Source: Gymnodinialimonas ceratoperidinii (GTDB lineage: Bacteria > Pseudomonadota > Alphaproteobacteria > Rhodobacterales > Rhodobacteraceae). From it: a DNA stretch of 64,000 nucleotides. A model generated the notes under the pieces. It was not told where the DNA came from, ran no database searches, and saw only the letters and a program-made list of their open reading frames with translations. The translations under genes were made by a program, and so were the position numbers. Positions within the stretch are counted from its first letter, which is position 1; each line of letters starts with the position of its first letter. The stretch covers positions 1,227,501 through 1,291,500 of the forward strand of contig NZ_CP079194.1 of NCBI RefSeq assembly GCF_019297855.1, in the 5' to 3' direction. Below are positions 16,573-25,110 of the stretch, in pieces.

Positions 16573-16943
16573 CGGACGCTGCTGACACTCCGGCGGCCCC
16601 GAAAGGCCGCCTCGACAAATGGCTGTGGCAAGCGCGGTTCTTCAAGTCCCGCAGCATTGCCGCAGCCCAGGTCTCGTCCGGCCATGTCCGGGTGAATGCG
16701 GCCAAGGCAACCAAGACCTCGACCCAGATCACCCCCGGAGATGTGCTGACGTTCCCCCAAGGCCGGCAAATCCGCGTCGTCCGCATCGAGGCGCTGGCCA
16801 AGCGCCGTGGTCCGGCGGCGGAAGCTCAAACCCTCTACACCGATCTGACCCCCGAGCCGGAGCCCGTCGCCCCCCGCGTGGGACCACGTCCGACCAAGAA
16901 GGATCGCCGCGACATGCAGGCTCTCCGCGACGACGAGCCATAG
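16569..16943 (+). CDS. S4-domain RNA-binding protein (HslR-like), non-canonical start
   Basis: The S4 domain is clear: GRLDKWLWQARFFKSRSIAA and SGHVRVNAAKATKTSTQITP, followed by a basic tail (TKKDRRDMQALRD). HslR-type proteins bind stalled 50S-peptidyl-tRNA or rRNA. The frame opens at 16476 and contains no ATG, GTG or TTG before the GTG at 16692, which lies inside the domain. The best guess is the ATA at 16569, which overlaps the helicase TAG (ATAG) and gives a family-like 124-residue protein. Alternatives are another rare start or a base error. Existence of the gene is firm; the start is not. Confidence 0.8.
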   Translation: MADAADTPAAPKGRLDKWLWQARFFKSRSIAAAQVSSGHVRVNAAKATKTSTQITPGDVLTFPQGRQIRVVRIEALAKRRGPAAEAQTLYTDLTPEPEPVAPRVGPRPTKKDRRDMQALRDDEP

Positions 16944-17084
16944 GGCGCCCCGCGCCAAACGCAGATTTTACCGGCCAAGGCGTCGCATCCCCGCCAAGAG
17001 GCACGCCGCCACGTTGCATCCACCTCTGTGCTGCTTTAGCAGACCCGCAGTTAACGCTGCTTGAATCGTCGAAAGCCCCCTCCC

Positions 17085-17420
17085 ATGACCTACATCGTCA
17101 ATGATGCCTGCATCGCCTGCAAATACACTGATTGCGTCGAAGTCTGCCCGGTGGATTGCTTCTACGAGGGTGAGAACATGCTGGTGATTCATCCCGACGA
17201 ATGCATCGATTGCGGCGTGTGCGAACCCGAATGCCCCGCCGACGCCATTCGCCCGGACACGGAGCCGGACATGGACAAATGGGTGGAATTCAACCGCAAG
17301 TATTCCGAGATGTGGCCGGTCATCATCACCAAGAAAGACCCTCTGCCCAATGCCGAAGAGATGGACGGCAAGGACGGCAAGATGGAGCTCTTCTCGGAGA
17401 AGCCCGGCGAGGGCGGCTGA
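17085..17420 (+). CDS. fdxA: 7Fe ferredoxin FdxA
   Basis: 111 residues with the paired cluster motifs of FdxA: C9[16 protein letters not shown] at the N-terminus and [12 protein letters not shown] at about 39-50, giving one [3Fe-4S] and one [4Fe-4S] centre, then the typical C-terminal extension ([15 protein letters not shown]). It is a low-potential cytoplasmic electron carrier. An in-frame ATG eight codons earlier is disregarded because the family starts MTYIV. The helicase-S4-fdxA-CarD order is characteristic of Rhodobacteraceae. Confidence 0.96.
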   Translation: MTYIVNDACIACKYTDCVEVCPVDCFYEGENMLVIHPDECIDCGVCEPECPADAIRPDTEPDMDKWVEFNRKYSEMWPVIITKKDPLPNAEEMDGKDGKMELFSEKPGEGG

Positions 17421-17522
17421 GACCCCGATTCGCGGCTCTGAACAAAGGGTGAGAGGCGCTGACCTTGCCCGAAGTGCCCGATTCTCAAGGGCTTTTGAAG
17501 TGCTGCACCGCGGCGCGCTTTA

Positions 17523-17547
17523 AATCACGCGTGATTCGTGCTATATT
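17523..17547 (+). promoter_or_regulatory. palindromic operator candidate and -10-like box upstream of carD
   Basis: The 322-bp gap between fdxA and carD contains a perfect 14-bp palindrome AATCACGCGTGATT (17523-17536) followed 5 bp later by TATATT (17542-17547), a plausible -10 box. This looks like a promoter with an overlapping dimeric repressor or activator site, about 200 bp upstream of the carD start, leaving a long leader. I see no supported gene in the rest of the gap. Confidence 0.4.
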
Positions 17548-17742
17548 CCCTTCAAGGAAGAGACGTGAATGACTGCCGGCGTGGGTAAATCAGCCCCGCG
17601 CGGTTCACAGCGACATAACGCAACTCTGACGGAAAGCGCCGACTTTGGATAGTGGGGCGTTCCGCCAGATTTTTTGACGACTACCCTCGCCTGATCTGGC
17701 GTAGGTCCATGGCCCGAGAGGGCGTTGAGTAAGGAATATCGC

Positions 17743-18261
17743 ATGACCAAAGCCCGTAAAACGCTCGACTTCAGCCCCAACGATTACGTCGTCTACCCCG
17801 CCCATGGCGTCGGGCGGATCATCAAGATCGAAGAGCAGGAAGTCGCCGGGCTTAATCTGGAGCTCTTCGTGATCTCGTTCGAGAAGGACAAGATGACGCT
17901 GCGCGTTCCGACCGCGAAGGCAACCGAGGTGGGCATGCGCCCGCTGTCCGATCCGACCGTCGTTTCGCAGGCGCTGGAGACGCTGAAAGGCAAGGCCCGC
18001 GTGAAACGCGCGATGTGGTCGCGCCGCGCGCAGGAGTATGAGCAGAAGATCAACTCCGGTGATCTGATCGCCATCGCCGAGGTCGTGCGCGACCTGCACC
18101 GCGCCGACGATCAGCGCGAGCAAAGCTACTCCGAGCGTCAGCTCTATGAAGCCGCATTGGAGCGCCTCACGCGGGAGCTGGCTGTCGTGAAGGGCATCGA
18201 CGAAGCCGGTGCGGGTGCACAGCTCCTTGAAGTGCTCTCTCAGCGGGTCGCCGCCGCCTGA
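17743..18261 (+). CDS. carD: CarD family transcriptional regulator
   Basis: 172 residues. The N-terminal Tudor-like RNA polymerase interaction domain is visible in FSPNDYVVYPAHGVGRIIKI, and the C-terminal helical DNA-binding domain in VKRAMWSRRAQEYEQKINSG. CarD binds the RNA polymerase beta subunit and stabilises open complexes, and in Rhodobacteraceae it activates many promoters lacking a T at -7. Start at 17743 (MTKARKTLDF) has an AAGGA site; an in-frame TTG lies at 17725. A strong terminator follows. Confidence 0.95.
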   Translation: MTKARKTLDFSPNDYVVYPAHGVGRIIKIEEQEVAGLNLELFVISFEKDKMTLRVPTAKATEVGMRPLSDPTVVSQALETLKGKARVKRAMWSRRAQEYEQKINSGDLIAIAEVVRDLHRADDQREQSYSERQLYEAALERLTRELAVVKGIDEAGAGAQLLEVLSQRVAAA

Positions 18262-18324
18262 CACAGACATCCCTTTGGGATACGGGCGAAATCTCGCCCA
18301 TTTTCCCGATGTACGGAATACCCG

Positions 18325-18352
18325 ACCCGCCGCAACCTCGCGGCGGGTTTTT
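18325..18352 (+). terminator. rho-independent terminator after carD
   Basis: ACCCGCCGC (18325-18333) pairs perfectly with GCGGCGGGT (18340-18348) and a T run follows. It lies 63 nt after the carD stop. Confidence 0.88.
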
Positions 18353-18448
18353 CTTTGTGATAGATGGAACCTATCTCGAACGCTTGCGTTCTCAAAGGGC
18401 AATGGACCACTCTCGGGACAAGCCCACTGTCAAAAAGGAAGACCCCTC

Positions 18449-18721
18449 ATGAAAAAGATCATCGCACCCATGCTCTTGGTTTCCGCCACCGCAATCACGG
18501 CCTGCCAGCCGCTTTCGCCGCAGGACCGCTCCAACCTCGGTCTCGTAGGCGGCGCTGGCGCCGGTCTTCTGCTGGCAGATGCGTTTGACGCAAACCCCGC
18601 ATGGACCGTGCTGGCAACGGTCGGTGGCGCAGCCATCGGTACGCAGGTCGCACGCAACACCCAGACCGGTCAGTGCGCGTATTCCAACGGCGACGGCACC
18701 TACTACGTCGCGGCGTGCTAA
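18449..18721 (+). CDS. small glycine-zipper lipoprotein
   Basis: 90 residues beginning MKKIIAPMLLVSATAITACQ, a lipoprotein signal with lipobox ITAC (Cys at residue 19). The mature part carries small-residue-rich helices (GLVGGAGAGLLLADAF, TVGGAAIGTQVA), a glycine-zipper pattern, and ends with two more Cys. It is probably an outer-membrane lipoprotein of unknown role. An AAAAAGGA ribosome site precedes the ATG. Its stop is directly adjacent to the convergent cobS stop. Confidence 0.82.
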   Translation: MKKIIAPMLLVSATAITACQPLSPQDRSNLGLVGGAGAGLLLADAFDANPAWTVLATVGGAAIGTQVARNTQTGQCAYSNGDGTYYVAAC

Positions 18722-19492
18722 TCAGCTAAGGACAGCAACGCAGGCGGTCAGGGCCGCAAGTTCGGACATCACCTGCGTTGCTCCCAAAACATCTCCGGTC
18801 TGCCCGCCGATCTTTGCCCGGGCGACCGCTGCGACGCCCCAAGTTGCACAGATCGCCGACACCACTGCGATCAACCCCGCGCCGAAACCAGCGAAGATGA
18901 CCGCACCCAAAATTGCACAGATCGCGCCAAGCCACACCGCCGCCATGGGCGGTCGGCCGACCTGCGCGGCAAGCCCGCCGTCCCGCGCGAAGGGCAGCTG
19001 CGCCATCACGGCGGCCATCGCACTCCGTCCGAGCATCGCGCCAGCCACGAGCGCCAAGGGCGCGTGCAAGAGCAAGCTCGCCATCAACGCCCACCGCATT
19101 CCCATCGCCACGATCAGTGCCAATACGCCGTAAGCGCCAATGCGACTGTCCTTCAGGATGTCGAGCCGCCGCGCCCGATCCATCCCGCCCCAGAACCCGT
19201 CTGCACAATCGGCCAGACCGTCCTCATGCAGGCCACCGGTCAGCAACAGCCCCACGGCGATTGCCAAACCTGCAGCCACGCTCGCCGGCAACCCGATCGA
19301 CAGTGCGATGACGCCGGCAAAGGCCTGAACCAATCCGACGCTCAAGCCGACCACGGGCCACGCCCATGCGGCCTCCGCGCCGCGGGTCCCGTCGCCTCCG
19401 GAAATCGGCACCCGCGTCAGCAATTGAGCCGCCCGGATCACGTCACGCGGCTCAGGCGCGAGCCTTCTGAAGTCAGTGTCGGTTTCAGCCAT
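18722..19492 (-). CDS. cobS: adenosylcobinamide-GDP ribazoletransferase (cobalamin synthase)
   Basis: 256 residues, polytopic membrane protein with the CobS/CobV signature HEDGLADCADGFWGG (about 88-102) and DSRIGAYGVLAL. It joins adenosylcobinamide-GDP and alpha-ribazole to make adenosylcobalamin at the inner membrane. cobT, which makes the alpha-ribazole phosphate, lies divergently 85 bp away, so the pair performs nucleotide-loop assembly. No cobalamin riboswitch is visible between them. Confidence 0.95.
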   Translation of the reverse strand: MAETDTDFRRLAPEPRDVIRAAQLLTRVPISGGDGTRGAEAAWAWPVVGLSVGLVQAFAGVIALSIGLPASVAAGLAIAVGLLLTGGLHEDGLADCADGFWGGMDRARRLDILKDSRIGAYGVLALIVAMGMRWALMASLLLHAPLALVAGAMLGRSAMAAVMAQLPFARDGGLAAQVGRPPMAAVWLGAICAILGAVIFAGFGAGLIAVVSAICATWGVAAVARAKIGGQTGDVLGATQVMSELAALTACVAVLS

Positions 19493-19577
19493 GAATTGGA
19501 CCTTTCTGCCGCAGGGCGCAGGCGGCGTAATCCGCTACATATCAATCCAACTTTTTGCCACGCAAGAGAACTGATTT

Positions 19578-20591
19578 ATGACCACCCCCACGACACTTGC
19601 CGAATTCCATACAGCCCTCGCGGGAGCCACGGGTCCTGACGAAGCAGCCCGCGCAGGCGCGCAAGAGCGCAATGGCCAGTTGACCAAGCCGCCGGGCGCC
19701 TTGGGTCGGCTCGAGGATCTGGCGATCTGGTACGCCGCGTGGCGCGGCGACGCGCGCCCACGCATCAATTCGCCCCAGGTTCTGATTTTCGCTGGAAACC
19801 ACGGCGTTGCGTCCCGCGGTGTCAGCGCCTTCCCGCCAGAGGTCACCGTTCAGATGGTCGCCAATTTCGCCCATGGCGGTGCCGCGATCAACCAACTCAG
19901 CGCGCTCGCTGGCGCGAAGATGTCGGTGCACCCCATCGACCTCGAGACGCCCACGGCGGATTTCACCCAAGGCCCCGCCATGTCCGAGGCCGAGGTCATG
20001 GCTGCGATCGCGGTGGGGTGGGAAGCGGTCGATCCCGATGCGGATCTTCTGGTTGTCGGAGAGATGGGCATCGGCAACACGACCTCCGCCGCCGCCGTCG
20101 CCCACGCGCTTCTCAGTGGCGAACCAAGCGACTGGACCGGACGGGGCACCGGCGTCGACGATGCCGGCATCGCTCTGAAAACGCAGGTCGTCTCCGACGG
20201 CCTGAAGGCCAACCCCGGCGCGGCGAACGACCCCCTGCAAGCCCTGCGCTGCCTTGGCGGACGCGAACTCGCAGCCATGGCGGGCGCAATCGCCCGCGCG
20301 CGCCTGCGTCACATCCCGGTGATCCTCGATGGCTTCATCTGCACCGCCGCCGCCGCCACGCTCGAGAGCGCGGTCCCCGGCGCCCTGGATCATGCCGTGG
20401 CAGGTCACGGCTCCGCCGAACAGGCGCACCGACGGCTGTTGGAGCACCTCGACAAGGAGCCGCTCTTGCAACTGGGTCTCCGCCTCGGCGAGGGGTCTGG
20501 CGCGGCCCTCGCGATCCAGATCCTGCGCGGTGCGATCGCCTGCCACTCCGACATGGCCACTTTCGCCGAGGCCGGCGTCGCGGGCGGCTGA
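19578..20591 (+). CDS. cobT: nicotinate-nucleotide--dimethylbenzimidazole phosphoribosyltransferase
   Basis: 337 residues with the CobT pattern: [15 protein letters not shown], the phosphate-binding [25 protein letters not shown], and near the C-terminus the [12 protein letters not shown] segment with the catalytic Glu. It transfers phosphoribose from nicotinate mononucleotide to dimethylbenzimidazole, giving alpha-ribazole phosphate. Length is normal. Divergent from cobS, convergent with the Kef-type antiporter gene. Confidence 0.96.
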   Translation: MTTPTTLAEFHTALAGATGPDEAARAGAQERNGQLTKPPGALGRLEDLAIWYAAWRGDARPRINSPQVLIFAGNHGVASRGVSAFPPEVTVQMVANFAHGGAAINQLSALAGAKMSVHPIDLETPTADFTQGPAMSEAEVMAAIAVGWEAVDPDADLLVVGEMGIGNTTSAAAVAHALLSGEPSDWTGRGTGVDDAGIALKTQVVSDGLKANPGAANDPLQALRCLGGRELAAMAGAIARARLRHIPVILDGFICTAAAATLESAVPGALDHAVAGHGSAEQAHRRLLEHLDKEPLLQLGLRLGEGSGAALAIQILRGAIACHSDMATFAEAGVAGG

Positions 20592-20753
20592 CCCACGCCG
20601 CCACCTGTCCCGAACCTGAGAGGTGAGCCACAGGGCTCCCTCTTCATCTTGGCCAATACAACTCAATCCCGACGGTGCCGCACGTGCATCGGACAGCAGA
20701 GGCTCGCCGTCCGCCCGCCGGGATCTCTCCAACGACTCAGGACGTTACCGATC

Positions 20754-20816
20754 CGCCCCTCCGGGACCACAATTTATCGCGCCCCTCCGGGATCCCTTTA
20801 ACGCGCCCCTCCGGGG
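20754..20816. repeat. three direct copies of CGCCCCTCCGGG
   Basis: CGCCCCTCCGGGA occurs at 20754-20766 and 20780-20792, and CGCCCCTCCGGGG at 20804-20816, with 24-26 bp spacing. A degenerate fourth copy lies near 20712. The last copy is inside the final codons of the antiporter gene, which may have been extended by the repeat. Each unit has short CCCCTCCGGGG-type dyad symmetry. Function unknown. Confidence 0.6.
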
Positions 20817-22756
20817 CGACGCGGCGTCCGAGAAACCCCCGAGAGAGCGCCCACATCCCCACGGGTGCGCGGCGGCGGGCTGTCGGTTTGCGATTCATCA
20901 TGCATCTGGTCGAGCTGCGTCAGCATGGCGCTCTCCAGATTGTCCGTCATCTTCCGGGTCAGCTCCATATATTCCTCGTTCTCCGAGATGGGCACACCGG
21001 GCTTCCACACCTCCGCCAGCGCGCGCAGGTTCTGTCGGTCGTGGCGGTAGAACGCCAGTTCCATCGCGTGAGCCTCGTAGTCGGTGAGACCCATGTCCTC
21101 CAGCACGTAACGGCCCGCGCGCAGCGAGCTGTCAAAGACCTCGCGGACGATGTGATCCGCGCCGGCCTCGTAGAGCTCATAGACGTGGAGCAGATCATGG
21201 GCGCGCGCCACGACCGAGATGTCGGGCCGCAGGCGTTTGGCATAGCGCACGAGGTTCACGGCGGTGTCCTTGCCATCGACGCAGATCACGAAGACCCGCG
21301 CCGTCTCCAACCCTGCGGCTTTCAGAAGCTCGGGCCGCGACGGGTCACCGTAGAAACTCTTGAATCCGAAACGGCGCATCAGGCGGATGGTCTCGAGGTT
21401 CGAATCCAGGACGACAGTCTTGAACCCCGACGCGCGCACCATGCGGTTGACCGATTGTCCGAACCGACCGATGCCCGCGATGATGATCTCGGCCTCATCG
21501 TCAATCTCATCGGCCTCGGGTGCCGTCTCGCCGCCCTCTGCCACCCGGGCACTGATCTGCTCGTATAGGATAAAACTCAGCGGTGTCAGCAGCATGGAAA
21601 GCGCGACGATCAGCAAGAGGATCTCGGCTATCGGGTCGGAGAACACCGCTTGCGACACCCCGAAAGCGACGAGGACGAAACCGAATTCGCCCGCCTGCGC
21701 CAACCCAAGCGTGAACAGCCAGCGGTCGCGTCCATCCATCTTTGCCGCGCGCGCAAGGCCGTAGAGGATCAGTCCCTTCACCAGCATCAGCCCAAGGGTC
21801 AGGCCGACGATCAGGATCGGATTGCCGAACAGCGTGGCAAAGTTGATGCCCGCCCCGACGGTGATGAAGAAAAGCCCCAGAAGGAGGCCTTTGAACGGCT
21901 CGAGGTCCGCCTCCAACTCATGCTTGAACTCGGAGTTGGCGAGCACGACGCCCGCCAGAAACGCGCCGAGGGCGGGCGACAGGCCGACGAGGATCATCAG
22001 GACGGCAATGCCCACCACGAAGGCCAGCGCGGCCACGGTATAAAGCTCTCGCAGGCGCGCGTTATGGATCACCCGGAACACCAGCGGGGAGAGGTAGCGC
22101 CCCGCGAGTATCACCGCCGCAACAGCCCCGAGCGTCACCAAGGTCACGCCCCAGGCGGGCAACCCGTCGACCAGTGACAGCGAAGGATGCGCTTCCTCCG
22201 CCAGACGTGCGATCGACCCGTCTTCGGTGAAAGCGACGGGGGCGCTGGTTGCGAGCAGCGGGAGGACGGCAAGCGCCGGGACCACGGCGATATCCTGCGT
22301 CAGCAGAACGGAGAAGGCGCCGCGCCCGCCCGAGGTGCGCAGCAAGCCTTTCTCGGTCAGCGTGGTCAGTACGATCGCGGTGGAGCTGAGGGCCAGCGTG
22401 ATGCCGATTGCCAGCGCCGTCGGTGCCGCGACCCCGAAAACCAAGGCGCCGCCGGACAGGACCGCGATGGACAACAGGATCTGACTGCCACCGAGGCCCA
22501 ACAACCGCTTGCGCATGTCCCAAAGCGCGCGGGGTTGAAGCTCCAGCCCGATCAGGAAAAGCATCAGGACGACGCCGAATTCTGCATAATGCTGCAGATC
22601 CTCGGTCTCGGAGCCCACCAACCCGAGGACGGGTCCGATGGCCACGCCTGCCAAGAGGTAGCCCAAAACGGACCCAAGTCCGAACCGAATGGATATCGGG
22701 ACCGCGATAAGCATGGCCCCGAGATAGATGGTGATCTGAAGGAGGGTTGCTTCCAT
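20798..22756 (-). CDS. Kef-type K+/H+ (CPA2) antiporter with TrkA-N domain
   Basis: 652 residues: about twelve N-terminal TM helices of the monovalent cation:proton antiporter-2 family (GLGSVLGYLLAGVAIGPVLG; FFLIGLELQPRALWDMR-like region), then a cytosolic RCK/TrkA-N nucleotide-binding domain (EIIIAGIGRFGQSVNRMVRA, at about residues 415-435) that senses NAD(H) or glutathione conjugates in KefB/C. Probably mediates K+ efflux and pH protection under electrophile stress. No KefF/G-type partner gene adjoins it. The extreme C-terminus (RTPRRPGGAR) is repeat-derived. Confidence 0.88.
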   Translation of the reverse strand: MEATLLQITIYLGAMLIAVPISIRFGLGSVLGYLLAGVAIGPVLGLVGSETEDLQHYAEFGVVLMLFLIGLELQPRALWDMRKRLLGLGGSQILLSIAVLSGGALVFGVAAPTALAIGITLALSSTAIVLTTLTEKGLLRTSGGRGAFSVLLTQDIAVVPALAVLPLLATSAPVAFTEDGSIARLAEEAHPSLSLVDGLPAWGVTLVTLGAVAAVILAGRYLSPLVFRVIHNARLRELYTVAALAFVVGIAVLMILVGLSPALGAFLAGVVLANSEFKHELEADLEPFKGLLLGLFFITVGAGINFATLFGNPILIVGLTLGLMLVKGLILYGLARAAKMDGRDRWLFTLGLAQAGEFGFVLVAFGVSQAVFSDPIAEILLLIVALSMLLTPLSFILYEQISARVAEGGETAPEADEIDDEAEIIIAGIGRFGQSVNRMVRASGFKTVVLDSNLETIRLMRRFGFKSFYGDPSRPELLKAAGLETARVFVICVDGKDTAVNLVRYAKRLRPDISVVARAHDLLHVYELYEAGADHIVREVFDSSLRAGRYVLEDMGLTDYEAHAMELAFYRHDRQNLRALAEVWKPGVPISENEEYMELTRKMTDNLESAMLTQLDQMHDESQTDSPPPRTRGDVGALSGVSRTPRRPGGAR

Positions 22757-23002
22757 GGGCCTGTCGCGGTTCGGGGCGTTTGGTTGACCTTAACGAGGCC
22801 ATGCCCCCTCTGCGAGACAGCATGATCTCCGACACGCAACTTTCGGCCGTCATTGGCCATATTGCGGGATCTGTCGCCGATTTCACCGAGCAGACCGGAG
22901 ATTTTCTGCGAAACCACCGAAACTGATGTCAGATGCGGGTACTGGGGCTTGTCTTGAGGGCACGGTTTGGCCCATTTGAACGCAACAAATGTGGAGGTCC
23001 CG

Positions 23003-23689
23003 ATGAAACGTTCCGAAGTTAACGAGATTATGGCCGAGGCCGACGCGTTCATGCGCTCTTTCGGCTTCGCGCTGCCTCCATTTGCCTATTGGACCCCGGA
23101 CGAGATGCGCGCCAACAAGGACGTCGCCCGCGCCGTGATTGAGGGTCGCCTTGGGTGGGACATCACCGACTACGGACAAGGGAAATATGACGAACTGGGC
23201 CTCTTCCTGTTCACCCTGCGCAACGGCCGCCTGAGCGATCTGCAGGCAGGCACCGGCATGTGCTACGCCGAGAAGCTGTTGATTTCAAAGCAGGATCAGA
23301 TCAGCCCGATGCACCGCCACTACCTCAAGGCGGAAGATATCATCAACCGCGGCGGGGCGACGATGGCCATCGAGCTGAACGGCTCCGCGCCCGACGGCTC
23401 CTTCGACCCCGACGCGGGCGGCACCGTCATGTGCGACGGGATCGAGCGCAAGTTCAAAGCCGGAGAGGTTTTGCTGTTCGCGCCCGGTGAGAGCGTCACC
23501 TTGATGCCGGGCGACTGGCACAAGTTCTGGGGCGAGGGCGGTGACGTTCTGATCGGTGAGGTCTCGACCGTGAACAATGACGACACCGACAATTGGTTCC
23601 GCGAACCCATCGGTCGCTTCTCGGCGATCGAAGAGGACGTCGCGCCGACCCATCTGCTCGTGTCGGACTATGGAGAGTGGCTCAAGTAG
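23003..23689 (+). CDS. D-lyxose/D-mannose family sugar isomerase
   Basis: 228 residues with a cupin metal site: the HXH...E pattern in ISPMHRHYLKAEDIINRGG and the later MPGDWHKFWGEGG. This matches the D-lyxose isomerase family (DUF1498), which interconverts D-lyxose/D-xylulose and D-mannose/D-fructose using a divalent metal. Start chosen at MKRSEVNEIMAEADAF because of the TGGAGG site; an open frame extends 12 codons further. No sugar transporter or kinase sits nearby, so the physiological substrate is unclear. Confidence 0.85.
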   Translation: MKRSEVNEIMAEADAFMRSFGFALPPFAYWTPDEMRANKDVARAVIEGRLGWDITDYGQGKYDELGLFLFTLRNGRLSDLQAGTGMCYAEKLLISKQDQISPMHRHYLKAEDIINRGGATMAIELNGSAPDGSFDPDAGGTVMCDGIERKFKAGEVLLFAPGESVTLMPGDWHKFWGEGGDVLIGEVSTVNNDDTDNWFREPIGRFSAIEEDVAPTHLLVSDYGEWLK

Positions 23690-23706
23690 GCTGTCGCGCA
23701 GCTGTT

Positions 23707-24969
23707 CTACAGCGCGCGCCAGCCGATATCCTTGCGGTAGAAGCCCTCGGGCCAATCGATCCGTTCAGCCATGGCATAGGCCTGATCCCGCGCGGCCTTC
23801 AGGCTCTTCCCCCGCGCCGTGACGTTCAGGACGCGTCCGCCCGTGGCAGTGATCTTGCCGTCCTGCCGCGTCGTGCCGGCGTGAAAAACCATCTCGGATG
23901 ACGTCTCCGGCATCTCGCGCAGGCCCTTGATTTCGCTGCCCTTGTTGTAGCTGCCGGGATAGCCTTGAGCCGCCAGCACCACCGTCACGGCGTGATCATC
24001 GGCCCATTGCACCTGTGCCTCGGCAAGACGCTCTTCGGCGCAGGCCAGCATCAGGTCGAGCGCCTGACCGCCGAGCCGCATCATCAGGACCTGACATTCC
24101 GGGTCGCCGAAACGGGCGTTGTACTCCACCAAACGCGGCGCGCCGTTTTCGATCATCAGGCCGGCATATAACACGCCGGTGTAAGGCGTGCCGCGCCGTG
24201 TCATCTCGGCCATGGTCGGCTCGATGATCTGTTCCAGCGCCGCCTTGGCGATCTCGTCGGTCAGGACCGGGGCAGGGGAATAGGCCCCCATGCCGCCCGT
24301 GTTCGGGCCTTCGTCGCCGTCAAACGCGCGTTTGTGGTCCTGCGCGGTGCCGATGGGCAGGCAGGTCTTGCCATCGCAGAGCACGAAGTAGGAGGCCTCC
24401 TCGCCACCCATGAACTCCTCGATCACGACCTCGGCACCGGCCTCTCCGAAAGCGCCGTCGAACATGTGGTCGATGGCGGAAATCGCCTCGGGCACCGTCA
24501 TCGCGACGACGACCCCTTTGCCGGCCGCCAGACCATCGGCCTTCACCACGATTGGCGCGCCACGTTCGCGGACGTACTCGCGCGCGGGAGCAGCTTCGGT
24601 GAAGCGCGCCCAGGCGGCCGTCGGCGCATTGGCGGCGTCGCAGATTTCCTTCGTGAAGGTCTTGGACGCCTCAAGTTTCGCAGCCGCAGCTGTAGGCCCG
24701 AATGCCAAAATTCCGGCATTCCTCAACATATCCACAACCCCTGCGGCCAATGGCGCCTCGGGCCCGACGATCACGAAATCAATGGAGTTCTCGACCGCGA
24801 AGTCGGTTACGGCGCTTGGGTCATCCACATCCAGACTTGCACAATCGGCAATCTGCGCGATCCCCGCATTGCCGGGTGCCACAATCAGGCGATCACACTT
24901 CGGGTTCTGTAGGACGGCCCATGCAAGGCTGTGCTCGCGGCCCCCGGAGCCAAGGATAAGGATGTTCAA
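23707..24969 (-). CDS. purD: phosphoribosylamine--glycine ligase
   Basis: 420 residues with the PurD start NILILGSGGREHSLAWAV, ATP-grasp motifs (IVVKADGLAAGKGV), the GGEEASYFVLCDG segment and the metal-binding YNARFGDPECQ. It catalyses the second step of purine synthesis. The start codon must be TTG at 24969, because the family N-terminus begins there and no ATG lies nearby; the frame happens to stay open for another 2.1 kb antisense to xseA, which is an artefact of high GC. Confidence 0.96.
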   Translation of the reverse strand: MNILILGSGGREHSLAWAVLQNPKCDRLIVAPGNAGIAQIADCASLDVDDPSAVTDFAVENSIDFVIVGPEAPLAAGVVDMLRNAGILAFGPTAAAAKLEASKTFTKEICDAANAPTAAWARFTEAAPAREYVRERGAPIVVKADGLAAGKGVVVAMTVPEAISAIDHMFDGAFGEAGAEVVIEEFMGGEEASYFVLCDGKTCLPIGTAQDHKRAFDGDEGPNTGGMGAYSPAPVLTDEIAKAALEQIIEPTMAEMTRRGTPYTGVLYAGLMIENGAPRLVEYNARFGDPECQVLMMRLGGQALDLMLACAEERLAEAQVQWADDHAVTVVLAAQGYPGSYNKGSEIKGLREMPETSSEMVFHAGTTRQDGKITATGGRVLNVTARGKSLKAARDQAYAMAERIDWPEGFYRKDIGWRAL

Positions 24970-25110
24970 CGTCGCGCCCCTTCTGCTAGCTTGCGCCAAG
25001 GCATAAAGAGGGGCGGGGCGCGGCACAACCTCGACAGGTTTCACCGGCCGGTCAGCTGTGCGCGGCACGGCGCATGCGCCTCGAAAGTTACGGAATAGCA
25101 GGTTTGAGCG

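Noticed and set aside
16619..17104. 161-residue frame across the S4 gene and fdxA start
   Set aside because: Overlaps two well-supported genes in another phase and is Pro/Arg-rich shadow sequence.
19493..19577. Cobalamin riboswitch between cobS and cobT
   Set aside because: The 85-bp gap is too short for a B12 riboswitch and I do not see the conserved B12-box sequence.
22801..22926. Small plus-strand ORF of 41 codons between the antiporter and the sugar isomerase
   Set aside because: Has an ATG and stop, but no convincing ribosome site or recognisable sequence; too short to support on composition alone.
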